Numbered from the stretch's first letter, positions 25,837 through 31,997 are shown. The stretch is 31,997 bases of DNA from Patescibacteria group bacterium (GCA_018896765.1 JAHILZ010000018.1:1-31997); one strand, 5' to 3'. Made by a program: numbers and translations. The notes: generated by a model from the sequence alone, not told the origin.

Positions 25837-28068
25837 ATGCATTTAAAGCGAATTGAAATCAGCGGTTTTAAATCTTTTGCCCAAAAAACCACACTTGAAT
25901 TTGAAAAAGAAATTTCCGCCATAGTCGGTCCGAATGGGAGCGGAAAATCAAACGTGGCCGATGCTGTGCGCTGGGCGATTGGCGAGCAAAGCGCGAAAGC
26001 CTTGCGCGTCAAAAAAAGCGAGAATTTAATATTTTCCAGCCATACCGCGGGAGCGGGGAAAGCCAGCGTTTCTTTGTATTTCGATAATCACGATCATGCT
26101 TTGCCGGTAGATTTTGACGAAATTGTGATCAGCCGCCGCCTTTATAAAAATGGCGATACCCAATATTTTATTAATGAATCAAAAGTTCGTCTTTTGGATA
26201 TTTTGGAAATGCTGTCTCGTGTCGGCATTAATCCAAAAAGCTATTGCGTTGTAAGCCAGGGTATGGCCGATGCGATTTTACGCGCCAGCGCCGAAGAACG
26301 GCGGGGTATTTTCGAAGATGCCGCCGGTGTAAAGCCGTATAAAATCAAGCGCAATGAAGCGCTCAGAAAGCTGGAATTAACCGAAGAGAATTTGAGCCGG
26401 GCAAGCGATCTTTTAGCTGAAATTAAGCCGCGACTCGCGTTCTTGCGCCGTCAGGCGTTAAAAGCGGAAAAAATAGTTGTTGTTAAAAAAGAACTCGATG
26501 AAGGTCTTAAGAAGTGGTATGCTTTCACATTGAATCGTTTTAGCGATCAGAAAAAAACCATTACGGAAAATCTTGACGGGAAAGACAGTATTTTGAAAAA
26601 AGCCCAAGACGAATTGAATAGTCTGATCAAGAAAATGGACGAGATAAAAGCATCGAGCGGAAATTTGGATGACCGCCAAGAAAATTTAAGAAATGATCTT
26701 GAAAATGTCCAGATTAAAATCGATGAATGCATTAAAAACTTGGCAATTTATGAAACAAGGTTGAAAATCGAAGAAGAAAGAGAAGAGCGGCCAAGCATTG
26801 AAGCGGTGGCTATCAGCATTGATTATATCAAAGGGAAAATAGCGGATATTTATAGCGCGATTAGCGCGGTTGCCGAGCTTATTAAAAAATCAAAAGACGG
26901 CAAGCCGGCAGTGGAAACCGACATAGAAAATATTGAAGCAAAAACTCGAGAGCTTCTCAGCGATATCGCCAGCGGCAAAGCGCCGGTTGATAAAAATAGA
27001 ATCCGCCAGCGGGCGGAAGAAAAAGCCAAAGCAGTTGAGGCATTGTCTGGCGAGATTGCGCGGATAAAAAATATTTTTAACGAATTGAATAGTGAAAAAG
27101 AAAATATTCGGCATAATATTAATAAAGAAGTTTCGGGTGATAGGGTTCGGCGCGGCGAGTTTTTTGCCCTTCAGGGAGAAATCAATCGCGCGGAATCAGC
27201 AGTGTATAAAATGCGCAATGAAAAACAAATTATTATTATTGAAGAAACAAAGATCAATACCAGATTTGAAGATCTGATCAATGAAATAAAAACTGAAATG
27301 GGCGAAACTTTCTTGATTGAAGTCAAGAAAGTTTTTCCGGAAGCGATAAATGAATATGAGCTGAAGGAAAAAATTGAAAAATTAAAACGGGAATATATTC
27401 AAATTGGCGGGATTGATCCCATGGTAATTAATGAATGCAAGGAAACAAATGAGCGCTATAATTTTTTGGCGAAAGAATCGGGGGATTTGGAGCAGGCTAT
27501 CGGCGATCTTAGAAAAGTCATCGCGCGCCTTGATGAAAAAATTGACGCGCAATTCAATTCGATTTTTAAGAAAATCAATTTCGAGTTCAATAAATATTTC
27601 CGTCTTATTTTTGGCGGAGGGGGCGCGTCTCTTGAGCTTTTTGAGATTGTTCCAAGGGAGAGCGAAGAAAATGCCGATGCCATCGCTAATCTTGGAGATG
27701 AAGAGAAAAAATCCAAGAAAAAAGAAAAAGGAATAAATGTCAAGGTTTCGATTCCCGGGAAAAAAGTAAAAGATTTGGAAACATTGAGCGGGGGAGAGCG
27801 CTCGCTTACTTCTTCCGCGATACTTTTTGCCATTATCGCCAGCAATCCGCCGCCGTTTATTGTATTGGACGAAATTGATGCGGCTTTGGACGAAAATAAT
27901 TCGCAAAAAATCGCTTTGATTTTAAGCGAATTGGGAAATATATCTCAGTTTATCGTTATAACTCATAATCGCGCCATAATGAGGCAGGCAAAAACAATTT
28001 ATGGCGTTTCAATGACCGACGAAAGCATCTCTAAGATAATTTCGGTGAAAATTGATGAAGTGAAGTAG
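25837..28068 (+). CDS. smc: SMC-like chromosome partition protein, short, no visible hinge
   Basis: 743 residues against ~1150-1200 for ordinary SMC. The N-terminal head is standard: FKSFAQKTTLEF, Walker A GPNGSGKS (31-38), QGMADAIL, and GVKPYKIKRNEALRKLE leading into the coiled coil. The C-terminal half has IGGIDPMVINECKETNERYNFL, the ABC signature LSGGERSL (650-657) and Walker B IVLDEID (D678, E679). Between about residues 200 and 560 there is only coiled coil with short loops; the ~150-residue Gly-rich hinge is not seen. The head resembles SMC, not RecN or SbcC. An AT-rich TATAAT lies 14 nt before the ATG. It probably acts in chromosome compaction or segregation; how it dimerises is unclear. 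Confidence 0.85.
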   Translation: MHLKRIEISGFKSFAQKTTLEFEKEISAIVGPNGSGKSNVADAVRWAIGEQSAKALRVKKSENLIFSSHTAGAGKASVSLYFDNHDHALPVDFDEIVISRRLYKNGDTQYFINESKVRLLDILEMLSRVGINPKSYCVVSQGMADAILRASAEERRGIFEDAAGVKPYKIKRNEALRKLELTEENLSRASDLLAEIKPRLAFLRRQALKAEKIVVVKKELDEGLKKWYAFTLNRFSDQKKTITENLDGKDSILKKAQDELNSLIKKMDEIKASSGNLDDRQENLRNDLENVQIKIDECIKNLAIYETRLKIEEEREERPSIEAVAISIDYIKGKIADIYSAISAVAELIKKSKDGKPAVETDIENIEAKTRELLSDIASGKAPVDKNRIRQRAEEKAKAVEALSGEIARIKNIFNELNSEKENIRHNINKEVSGDRVRRGEFFALQGEINRAESAVYKMRNEKQIIIIEETKINTRFEDLINEIKTEMGETFLIEVKKVFPEAINEYELKEKIEKLKREYIQIGGIDPMVINECKETNERYNFLAKESGDLEQAIGDLRKVIARLDEKIDAQFNSIFKKINFEFNKYFRLIFGGGGASLELFEIVPRESEENADAIANLGDEEKKSKKKEKGINVKVSIPGKKVKDLETLSGGERSLTSSAILFAIIASNPPPFIVLDEIDAALDENNSQKIALILSELGNISQFIVITHNRAIMRQAKTIYGVSMTDESISKIISVKIDEVK

Positions 28069-28073
28069 TGTGG

Positions 28074-28102
28074 TTGACAAAGATACGGTATTTTGATAAT
28101 GT
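28074..28102 (+). promoter_or_regulatory. promoter upstream of rpsP
   Basis: TTGACA (28074-28079) with TAATGT 17 nt on, or GATAAT 15 nt on. The leader to rpsP would be more than 200 nt and would hold the long palindromic spacer. Confidence 0.55.
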
Positions 28103-28117
28103 ATATAAGTTAAGAAG

Positions 28118-28300
28118 TTCTGTAAAAGCTAAAAATATAGTAATCTAAGGCTAAATTTTAAGTTCTAAATTTTAAATCAAGTCTAAATTTTTAAATGAAT
28201 AAATAATTAATTTAATTTTTTTCATTTAGGATTTCATTTAAAATTTTAAATTTAGACTTTAGCCTTAATCTCAGTGATATTTTTATAGATTTTTACGATA
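28118..28300. repeat. long imperfect palindrome between smc and rpsP
   Basis: The left arm (CTAAAAATATAG, AAGGCTAAATTTTAAG, CTAAATTTTAAAT) is matched by a right arm (CATTTAAAATTTTAAATTTAG, ACTTTAGCCTTAATC, GATATTTTTATAG). The predicted hairpin has arms of about 60-70 nt. It fills most of a 274-bp gap with no gene. Confidence 0.65.
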
Positions 28301-28342
28301 TATTTCGCTATATTAAGTTTTTTAAAAATTAAAGAAATTTCT

Positions 28343-28726
28343 ATGTTGCAAATAAGATTGCTCAGAGTCGGCAAGAAACACAAGCCATCTTTTCGCTTGG
28401 TTTTAGTCAATAAAGGCAAAAGACCCGGAAAATATCTGGAAAATTTAGGTTTTTATACTCCGACTAAAAAAGAAAATAAAACCGAAAATCTTAACAGCGA
28501 GAAAATCATTTATTGGATTAGCAAGGGCGCTCAATTGACTTCGACCGTGCATAATATTTTGCTTGATGCCAGAGTAATTACCGGCAAAAAAGAAAAGATA
28601 AAAATTTCCAAGAAAAAAGGCGCGGAAAAGCCCGGCGAAGCGCCAAAGGCGGCGGCACCAAAAGTAGAAACCTCAAAGGATGAAGTGAAAGCTGAAGTTA
28701 AAACAGAAGCGATGCCTGTTGCATAA
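28343..28726 (+). CDS. rpsP: 30S ribosomal protein S16 with C-terminal extension
   Basis: 127 residues. LQIRLLRVGKKHKPSFRLVLV and the following NLGFYTPTKK and ISKGAQLTSTVHNIL are S16 hallmarks. The usual protein ends near residue 85-90; here a ~40-residue tail rich in Lys, Ala, Glu and Pro follows, which is seen in a number of bacteria. S16 often opens an operon with khpA, rimM and trmD; here khpA and trmD are found downstream but rimM is not. No Shine-Dalgarno sequence. Confidence 0.94.
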   Translation: MLQIRLLRVGKKHKPSFRLVLVNKGKRPGKYLENLGFYTPTKKENKTENLNSEKIIYWISKGAQLTSTVHNILLDARVITGKKEKIKISKKKGAEKPGEAPKAAAPKVETSKDEVKAEVKTEAMPVA

Positions 28727-28747
28727 AATAAAATAATTTTGCGTTTT

Positions 28748-28780
28748 AAAAAGATTATATTGTTTGTATAATCTTTTTGT
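28748..28780 (+). terminator. terminator after rpsP
   Basis: AAAAAGATTATA and TATAATCTTTTT form a perfect 12-bp stem with a 7-nt loop and end in T-rich sequence. It separates rpsP from the palindromic element and the khpA promoter. Confidence 0.65.
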
Positions 28781-28790
28781 TTATATCCGG

Positions 28791-28911
28791 TTTGACCCCG
28801 TTAGAAGTTTTAAAATTATTTTCACTATTAAATCTGAATATAAGGCGAAGCCGCTTCGCTTGATGGCGCGATTATTTAAAAGAATTGGCTTGAGCTTCTA
28901 ACGGGGTTTGA
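28791..28911. mobile_element. palindrome-ended element with TTTGA direct repeats
   Basis: 111 bp (28796-28906) with perfect 12-bp terminal inverted repeats CCCCGTTAGAAG / CTTCTAACGGGG, flanked on both sides by TTTGA (28791-28795, 28907-28911), as expected for a 5-bp target-site duplication. An inner small hairpin (GCGAAGC/GCTTCGC) is present. It has no open frame. The element in trmD (31866-31945) has nearly the same ends but an unrelated interior. Probably a MITE- or REP-like unit moved by a transposase elsewhere in the genome. Confidence 0.7.
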
Positions 28912-28935
28912 CAGTTGGAAATTTTATAGTATAAT
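28908..28935 (+). promoter_or_regulatory. sigma70-type promoter for khpA, joined to the element end
   Basis: TTGACA (28908-28913), 16-nt spacer, TATAAT (28930-28935). The -35 begins in the TTTGA flank of the repeat element, so insertion may have made or kept this promoter. Confidence 0.75.
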
Positions 28936-28969
28936 ATTAATAGCGGTATAGTTTAACAGAGGTTTACCA

Positions 28970-28986
28970 TTAAGGTTTTACCTTAA
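28970..28986 (+). promoter_or_regulatory. hairpin in khpA leader
   Basis: TTAAGGT and ACCTTAA pair around TTT, about 30 nt after the predicted transcription start. There is no T-run. It is a plausible mRNA-protecting or regulatory 5' hairpin. Confidence 0.4.
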
Positions 28987-29041
28987 AGAAAGGTCGACAA
29001 TACTGCTTCTTTAAGTTAATCTTACAAGGGAGAAATTCAAA

Positions 29042-29380
29042 ATGACTGAAACAGTTAAAGATCAAGAATTTTTGGTAACAGTTGTGAAAGCAATTGTGAA
29101 CCATCCGGAAGATGTCGAAGTGACCAGAGATTTAGACGAAAGAGGAGTTTTACTCACTCTTAAGGTAAATCAAGAAGACATGGGTTATGTCATCGGACGG
29201 GAAGGTTCTACTGCCAAAGCTATTCGAACACTTTTGAGAATCATCGGCGTTAAGAATAATGCCAGATTGAATCTTAAAATTGCCGAACCGGAAGGTTCAA
29301 CCAGAGTTCCACGAGACAATAGCGCATCGCGCGCAACAAGAAATATTGACGATGTTGTGGGAGACGACCTAAAACTATAG
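29042..29380 (+). CDS. khpA: KhpA-type KH domain RNA-binding protein
   Basis: 112 residues. The KH core is VIGREGSTAKAIRTLLRIIG, where the usual G-x-x-G loop reads GREG, preceded by VNQEDMGY. The length is somewhat above the ~80 residues of KhpA because of a charged tail. KhpA works with KhpB/Jag as an RNA chaperone. It is the only gene outside the first 3.7 kb with an evident Shine-Dalgarno sequence (AGGGAG, 8-9 nt before the ATG), and it has its own promoter. The rpsP-khpA-(rimM)-trmD order is common in bacteria. Confidence 0.88.
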   Translation: MTETVKDQEFLVTVVKAIVNHPEDVEVTRDLDERGVLLTLKVNQEDMGYVIGREGSTAKAIRTLLRIIGVKNNARLNLKIAEPEGSTRVPRDNSASRATRNIDDVVGDDLKL

Positions 29381-29409
29381 AAAATAAACTTTGATAAGGT
29401 TTATGTATA

Positions 29410-29446
29410 GCCAAGACCGCAGTCTTAGAAATAAGAAAGCGGTTTT
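29410..29446 (+). terminator. possible terminator after khpA
   Basis: CCAAGACCGC and GCGGTTTTTGG can pair across an AT-rich loop, followed by TTAG. The T-run is inside the stem, so the assignment is weak. Confidence 0.35.
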
Positions 29447-29454
29447 TGGTTAGA

Positions 29455-29482
29455 TTGATTTTTATGTTAAAAATGGTATTAT
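29455..29482 (+). promoter_or_regulatory. promoter giving a leaderless start
   Basis: TTGATT (29455-29460), 16-nt spacer, TATTAT (29477-29482). The ATG at 29489 lies 7 nt after the -10, where transcription should begin, so the mRNA would be leaderless. Confidence 0.5.
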
Positions 29483-29488
29483 AGATCT

Positions 29489-29770
29489 ATGCTTATAAAA
29501 TTGTATAAATTTGGTGATGTGTTAGTATCGCATCCGGCCGGACGGGAGGCGTATTTGGCAATGCAGGCGTATACGATTAAGGGATTGAACAAAGATGAGC
29601 CGATTGAAATAGATTTTTCCGGCGTGAAAGTCTTGGCTCCTTCATGGTTCGATGAAGTTATCACAAAAATCGCCGAAAATTTTAAAAATGTGAAATTATT
29701 AAATACAAAAAATTCCTCGGTTCAAGCGACTTTGGAAACCTTGAGAAAATATTCGGATTTTAAATTATAA
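29489..29770 (+). CDS. STAS-like (DUF4325-type) protein
   Basis: 93 residues: an N-terminal strand and FGDVLVSHPAGREAYLAM, a central strand IEIDFSGVKVLAPSWFDEVITKIAENF, then a strand and a C-terminal helix. The pattern (D-F-x-G-V-x-x-x-x-x-S-W/F-x-D-E) fits the STAS-like DUF4325 family, sometimes fused to histidine-kinase-like ATPases as an anti-anti-sigma module. No partner kinase is found here. It opens the accessory stretch between khpA and trmD. Confidence 0.7.
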   Translation: MLIKLYKFGDVLVSHPAGREAYLAMQAYTIKGLNKDEPIEIDFSGVKVLAPSWFDEVITKIAENFKNVKLLNTKNSSVQATLETLRKYSDFKL

Positions 29771-29776
29771 TTTTTT

Positions 29777-29835
29777 CTTCATTCCGTTTGTCATTCTGAA
29801 TGTAGCGAAGCGGAGTGAAGAATCTCGCGCACGGC
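29777..29835. repeat. GTCATTCTGAA-type hairpin repeat
   Basis: CTTCATTCCG (29777-29786) pairs with CGGAGTGAAG (29811-29820), 9 of 10 bases, around TCATTCTGAATGTAGCGAAG, followed by AATCTCGCGC. Similar GTCATTCTGAA...GAAGAATCT units are known as dispersed repeats in many bacterial genomes. It has no coding role. Confidence 0.6.
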
Positions 29836-29904
29836 GCGATTAATTATCCCTTTAATTTCGCGGCGAGAGTAAAGAGGTAAAAAATTAAATAAATAATTCA
29901 AAAT

Positions 29905-30609
29905 ATGCCAACCAAAAAATGTCCATTTTGTGCCGAGGAAATTCAATATGAGGCGGTATTATGCAGACATTGTCATAGTGATTTAAACAAAACAGCTTCA
30001 ATCACTCTTGAGTCAATATCGATTTCAAAACCCTTAAATATTATTCCAACCTTAAAGCAAGAGGTAAACAATAAAGATTTAATTAAAAATTATGGAGGTA
30101 GGGGTGAAAAAATTTTCAAGGAAAATATTAATGAAAACGATGAAAAAATATTTGTAAAACTTAAAGGTAGTTTTGGCGAGGGTTTAGTGATAACCGATAA
30201 AAGACTTTATGTATTAAAGTGGGGTTTTATGACTGGAAATACATTTGGGGGAAAGTGTGTGGCATTTGAGTTCGCTAATATTACCGGTTTGGATATAAAA
30301 AAGGGGTTTGCGACTGGTACTTTTGAAGTGTTGACGCCAGCAACTCAAAATGCTCAAAAAAGCTACTGGGATAACAGCAAAAATGGTGCTGTTCAAAGCG
30401 ATAATGTAATTACATTTCAATCTACCGAATTTAATTCTTTCCAAGAAGCAGTAAAAATAGGGAGAGAGAGAATAAGTAAATTTCACACAGGAAACAATCA
30501 AGAAGTATCTAATTATTCAGAATTAGAGAAATTGGCAGAATTAAAAGAAAAAGGTGTTATTACCGAAGAAGAGTTTAACACTAAGAAAAAATCGATTCTT
30601 GGTTTATAA
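29905..30609 (+). CDS. zinc-ribbon, PH-like and SHOCT domain protein
   Basis: 234 residues in three parts. A zinc ribbon has C6, C9, C20 and C23 (KKCPFCAEEIQYEAVLCRHC). A middle beta-rich domain reads GEGLVITDKRLYVLKWG, like bacterial PH domains that sense or bind membranes or ligands. A C-terminal SHOCT helix pair reads LEKLAELKEKGVITEEEF. No membrane helix. The first 27 residues are nearly the same as in the next gene, so the zinc ribbon has been copied or shuffled. The precise role is unknown. Start without ribosome binding site. Confidence 0.8.
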   Translation: MPTKKCPFCAEEIQYEAVLCRHCHSDLNKTASITLESISISKPLNIIPTLKQEVNNKDLIKNYGGRGEKIFKENINENDEKIFVKLKGSFGEGLVITDKRLYVLKWGFMTGNTFGGKCVAFEFANITGLDIKKGFATGTFEVLTPATQNAQKSYWDNSKNGAVQSDNVITFQSTEFNSFQEAVKIGRERISKFHTGNNQEVSNYSELEKLAELKEKGVITEEEFNTKKKSILGL

Positions 30610-30629
30610 ATTATTAACTAATATAAAAT

Positions 30630-31520
30630 ATGTTTACTAAAAAATGCCCTTATTGTGCTGAAGAAATTCAGCAAGAAGCAATGTTGTGTAAATATTGTCA
30701 TAGTGGTTTAAACAAAGCAGGAGCAACTATGTCTAAAGCGGCAATAAATACCTCTCTTCAAAAAACCATTTTAGCCACAAAGCAAAAAGAAATTTCTAAA
30801 ATTGGAATTAATGTCTCTGAAAAAGAAACTCAAAATACCAAACCAGAAAAACCCTTAAGCATTGATGATAAAAATGGAGCACAAATAGAAAAAAAGAATC
30901 TATCGACATCAGGTTTTTATATAATTACTTGCATAATTCTTGCGATTATATTTCTAATTGCAAAACTTGATGTTTTGTATGCACTTCTGTTTCTATTTTC
31001 AGTAATTGTTTTGTTTTTAGGTTTAATCAAACCATCTTTTGTAAAAATGGATTCAAGAAAAAGAGTTCTAAAAGTTTTTTTACCAATTGTTGTTTTACTT
31101 TTTGTTCTAATACCGACTGAACCACTAACGCCTGAGGAACAAAAAATTAGACAAGACGAGAAAGCAGCAGAACAGATAAAAACCGAGCAAGCAAGACAAT
31201 CAGCAGAACAAGCGAAACAAGCGATAGAGCAAGAAAAAATAGCGCAGACAAAAGCAGAACAAGAAAAAGCAGACAAAGACATGACAGATTTTTTGAATTT
31301 ATTTATAAATGCGGGATTGGTAAGGGATACTAAAGCGGGTACAATTTATGTTTCTGATACATGGTTCACCATGCCTGTTAAAAATAAAGAATCGTTTTTA
31401 AAGATGGCTTCCGATTTATTGAAAAAACAAACAGGATATGGTTGGATAGAAGTAAGGCATTATCAATCCAATGAGTTACTAGGCGAAGTTTCAGGAGGTT
31501 CTGTGGAAGTTAAAAGGTAG
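30630..31520 (+). CDS. zinc-ribbon membrane protein with coiled coil
   Basis: 296 residues. The zinc ribbon (C6, C9, C20, C23; KKCPYCAEEIQQEAMLCKYC) is shared with the gene upstream. Then a low-complexity linker, two or three membrane helices (about residues 90-165, FYIITCIILAIIFLIA and following), an Ala/Gln/Glu-rich coiled coil (about 170-215), and a ~75-residue C-terminal domain (FLNLFINAGLVRDTKAGTIYVSDTWF...). The latter is not recognised. It starts 20 nt after the previous stop and is likely in one operon with it. A membrane stress or envelope sensor is possible. Confidence 0.75.
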   Translation: MFTKKCPYCAEEIQQEAMLCKYCHSGLNKAGATMSKAAINTSLQKTILATKQKEISKIGINVSEKETQNTKPEKPLSIDDKNGAQIEKKNLSTSGFYIITCIILAIIFLIAKLDVLYALLFLFSVIVLFLGLIKPSFVKMDSRKRVLKVFLPIVVLLFVLIPTEPLTPEEQKIRQDEKAAEQIKTEQARQSAEQAKQAIEQEKIAQTKAEQEKADKDMTDFLNLFINAGLVRDTKAGTIYVSDTWFTMPVKNKESFLKMASDLLKKQTGYGWIEVRHYQSNELLGEVSGGSVEVKR

Positions 31521-31553
31521 CTTATCAATGAGAAATAAAAATAATTTAAAATT

Positions 31554-31814
31554 ATGATTGAAATTTTAACAATATTATTTTCTGTAATTGCAATTATCAT
31601 ATCTATTTATTCTTGGCAAAAATCAAGAGCAATTTATGATATAGAAAAATATAAATTTCCAAAAAATGTTGGGGGTAGCAAAACAGATGAAGATGAAAAA
31701 CATGAACAAGCACTTAAAGAAAAATTAAAAACCGGAAACTGGCAAATTCTTCATATTTATGAAAGAAATGTAAACAATGAATTAATGATTGTTATTGGTA
31801 AAATAAAAAAATAA
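31554..31814 (+). CDS. small single-pass membrane protein, unknown
   Basis: 86 residues. One N-terminal membrane helix (IEILTILFSVIAIIISIYSW), then a charged soluble part that ends in a beta-rich stretch (NWQILHIYERNVNNELMIVIGKIKK). No recognised family. It follows the zinc-ribbon genes by 33 nt and precedes the trmD start by 6 nt. Confidence 0.55.
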   Translation: MIEILTILFSVIAIIISIYSWQKSRAIYDIEKYKFPKNVGGSKTDEDEKHEQALKEKLKTGNWQILHIYERNVNNELMIVIGKIKK

Positions 31815-31820
31815 AATTCC

Positions 31821-31997
31821 ATGCGCTTTGATATCATCACAATTTTCCCTCGAATATTCAATTCACCCCATTAGAAATTTTGTTTAATTGCTTCAGTGCT
31901 ATATTTTTACGATTATTCCGTTTAAATTTGTAATTTCTAACGGGGTAAATATTTCAGCGAGAGTATTTTGACGCGGGTGCGGGCGAAAAATTTGTTA
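31821..31997 (+). pseudogene. trmD: trmD 5' part, interrupted by a palindromic element
   Basis: The first 15 codons (MRFDIITIFPRIFNS) are the unmistakable start of TrmD, the tRNA (guanine-37-N1)-methyltransferase. Then come 81-84 bases with stop codons (UAG at 31872, later two UAA), after which the TrmD sequence resumes in the same frame as YFSESILTRVRAKNLL at 31950. The window ends there. The interrupting piece, 31866-31945 plus a few bases, has inverted ends (CCCCATTAGAAATT / AATTTCTAACGGGG). TrmD is normally essential, so either another copy exists, the insert is bypassed or removed, or only part of the population carries it. Position after rpsP and khpA fits. Confidence 0.8.
31866..31945. 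mobile_element. palindrome-ended 80-bp element inside trmD
   Basis: Terminal inverted repeats of 14 bases with one mismatch (31866-31879 with 31932-31945). Its ends match those of the element at 28796-28906 (CCCCRTTAGAA), while the 50-nt interior is unrelated. No clear target duplication is visible (ATTCA left, TAAAT right). As RNA it would fold into one long hairpin bringing both ends of the interruption together. Confidence 0.7.

Noticed and set aside
1..31997. tRNA or rRNA genes
   Set aside because: I looked for cloverleaf-like segments with GGTTCRA-type arms and rRNA motifs and found none. The GAGGTTCAACCTC at 17749-17763 is part of a simple palindrome, not a T-arm.

Overview
The window looks like part of a small, low-GC genome of the Candidate Phyla Radiation (Patescibacteria), most likely a Parcubacteria-type lineage. 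This rests on AT-rich genes with almost no Shine-Dalgarno sequences, palindromic AT-rich spacers between genes, a four-helix-bundle (S23-type) protein gene, large multi-membrane GT-C glycosyltransferases and an unusually short SMC. The lineage is an inference from gene style; there is no rRNA or other phylogenetic anchor in the window.

Layout. (1) 1-3840: an accessory block, all on the + strand: a tiny Cys-rich protein, a roadblock/LC7 protein, an OMP-decarboxylase-like protein, a UPRT-like phosphoribosyltransferase and a radical SAM/SPASM-like protein. The last two genes lie between two almost identical ~150 bp structured repeats (terminator, 15-bp perfect hairpin, small hairpin, terminator). 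All five genes have Shine-Dalgarno-like sequences, unlike nearly everything else here. (2) 3839-7274: two GT-C membrane glycosyltransferases on the - strand. (3) 7438-11848: three unknown small proteins and a membrane-anchored TraG/VirD4-like ATPase. (4) 11865-16447: a type III restriction-modification operon (mod, an AT-rich HEPN-like gene, res), then rnhB. (5) 17127-17649: a four-helix-bundle gene between inverted repeats. (6) 17809-20733: a very large coiled-coil protein and a small conserved-looking protein. (7) 20861-28068: housekeeping genes (rpmF, nusB, rnc, glmS, an aminotransferase broken by one in-frame UGA, and a short, apparently hingeless SMC). (8) 28343-31997: rpsP and a KhpA-type KH gene, then an accessory insert (STAS-like protein, two zinc-ribbon proteins, a small membrane protein), then the start of trmD.

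The most striking observations: trmD is interrupted after about 15 codons by an ~81-84 bp palindromic element that carries stop codons but keeps the reading frame; another element with the same termini lies upstream of the KH gene, bounded by a 5-bp direct repeat. The 1.7-3.8 kb repeat-bounded cassette, next to an OMPDC-like gene whose phosphate-gripping Arg is missing, could be an undescribed nucleotide-related pathway on an exchangeable unit. UGA is hardly used as a stop here and occurs once inside an otherwise intact gene.

Functionally, the window combines core translation, RNA-processing and cell-wall precursor genes (L32, S16, NusB, RNase III, RNase HII, KhpA, TrmD, GlmS), chromosome maintenance (SMC), surface glycosylation (GT-C), DNA transfer or export (TraG-like), defence (type III RM with HEPN) and a transferable-looking metabolic cassette.
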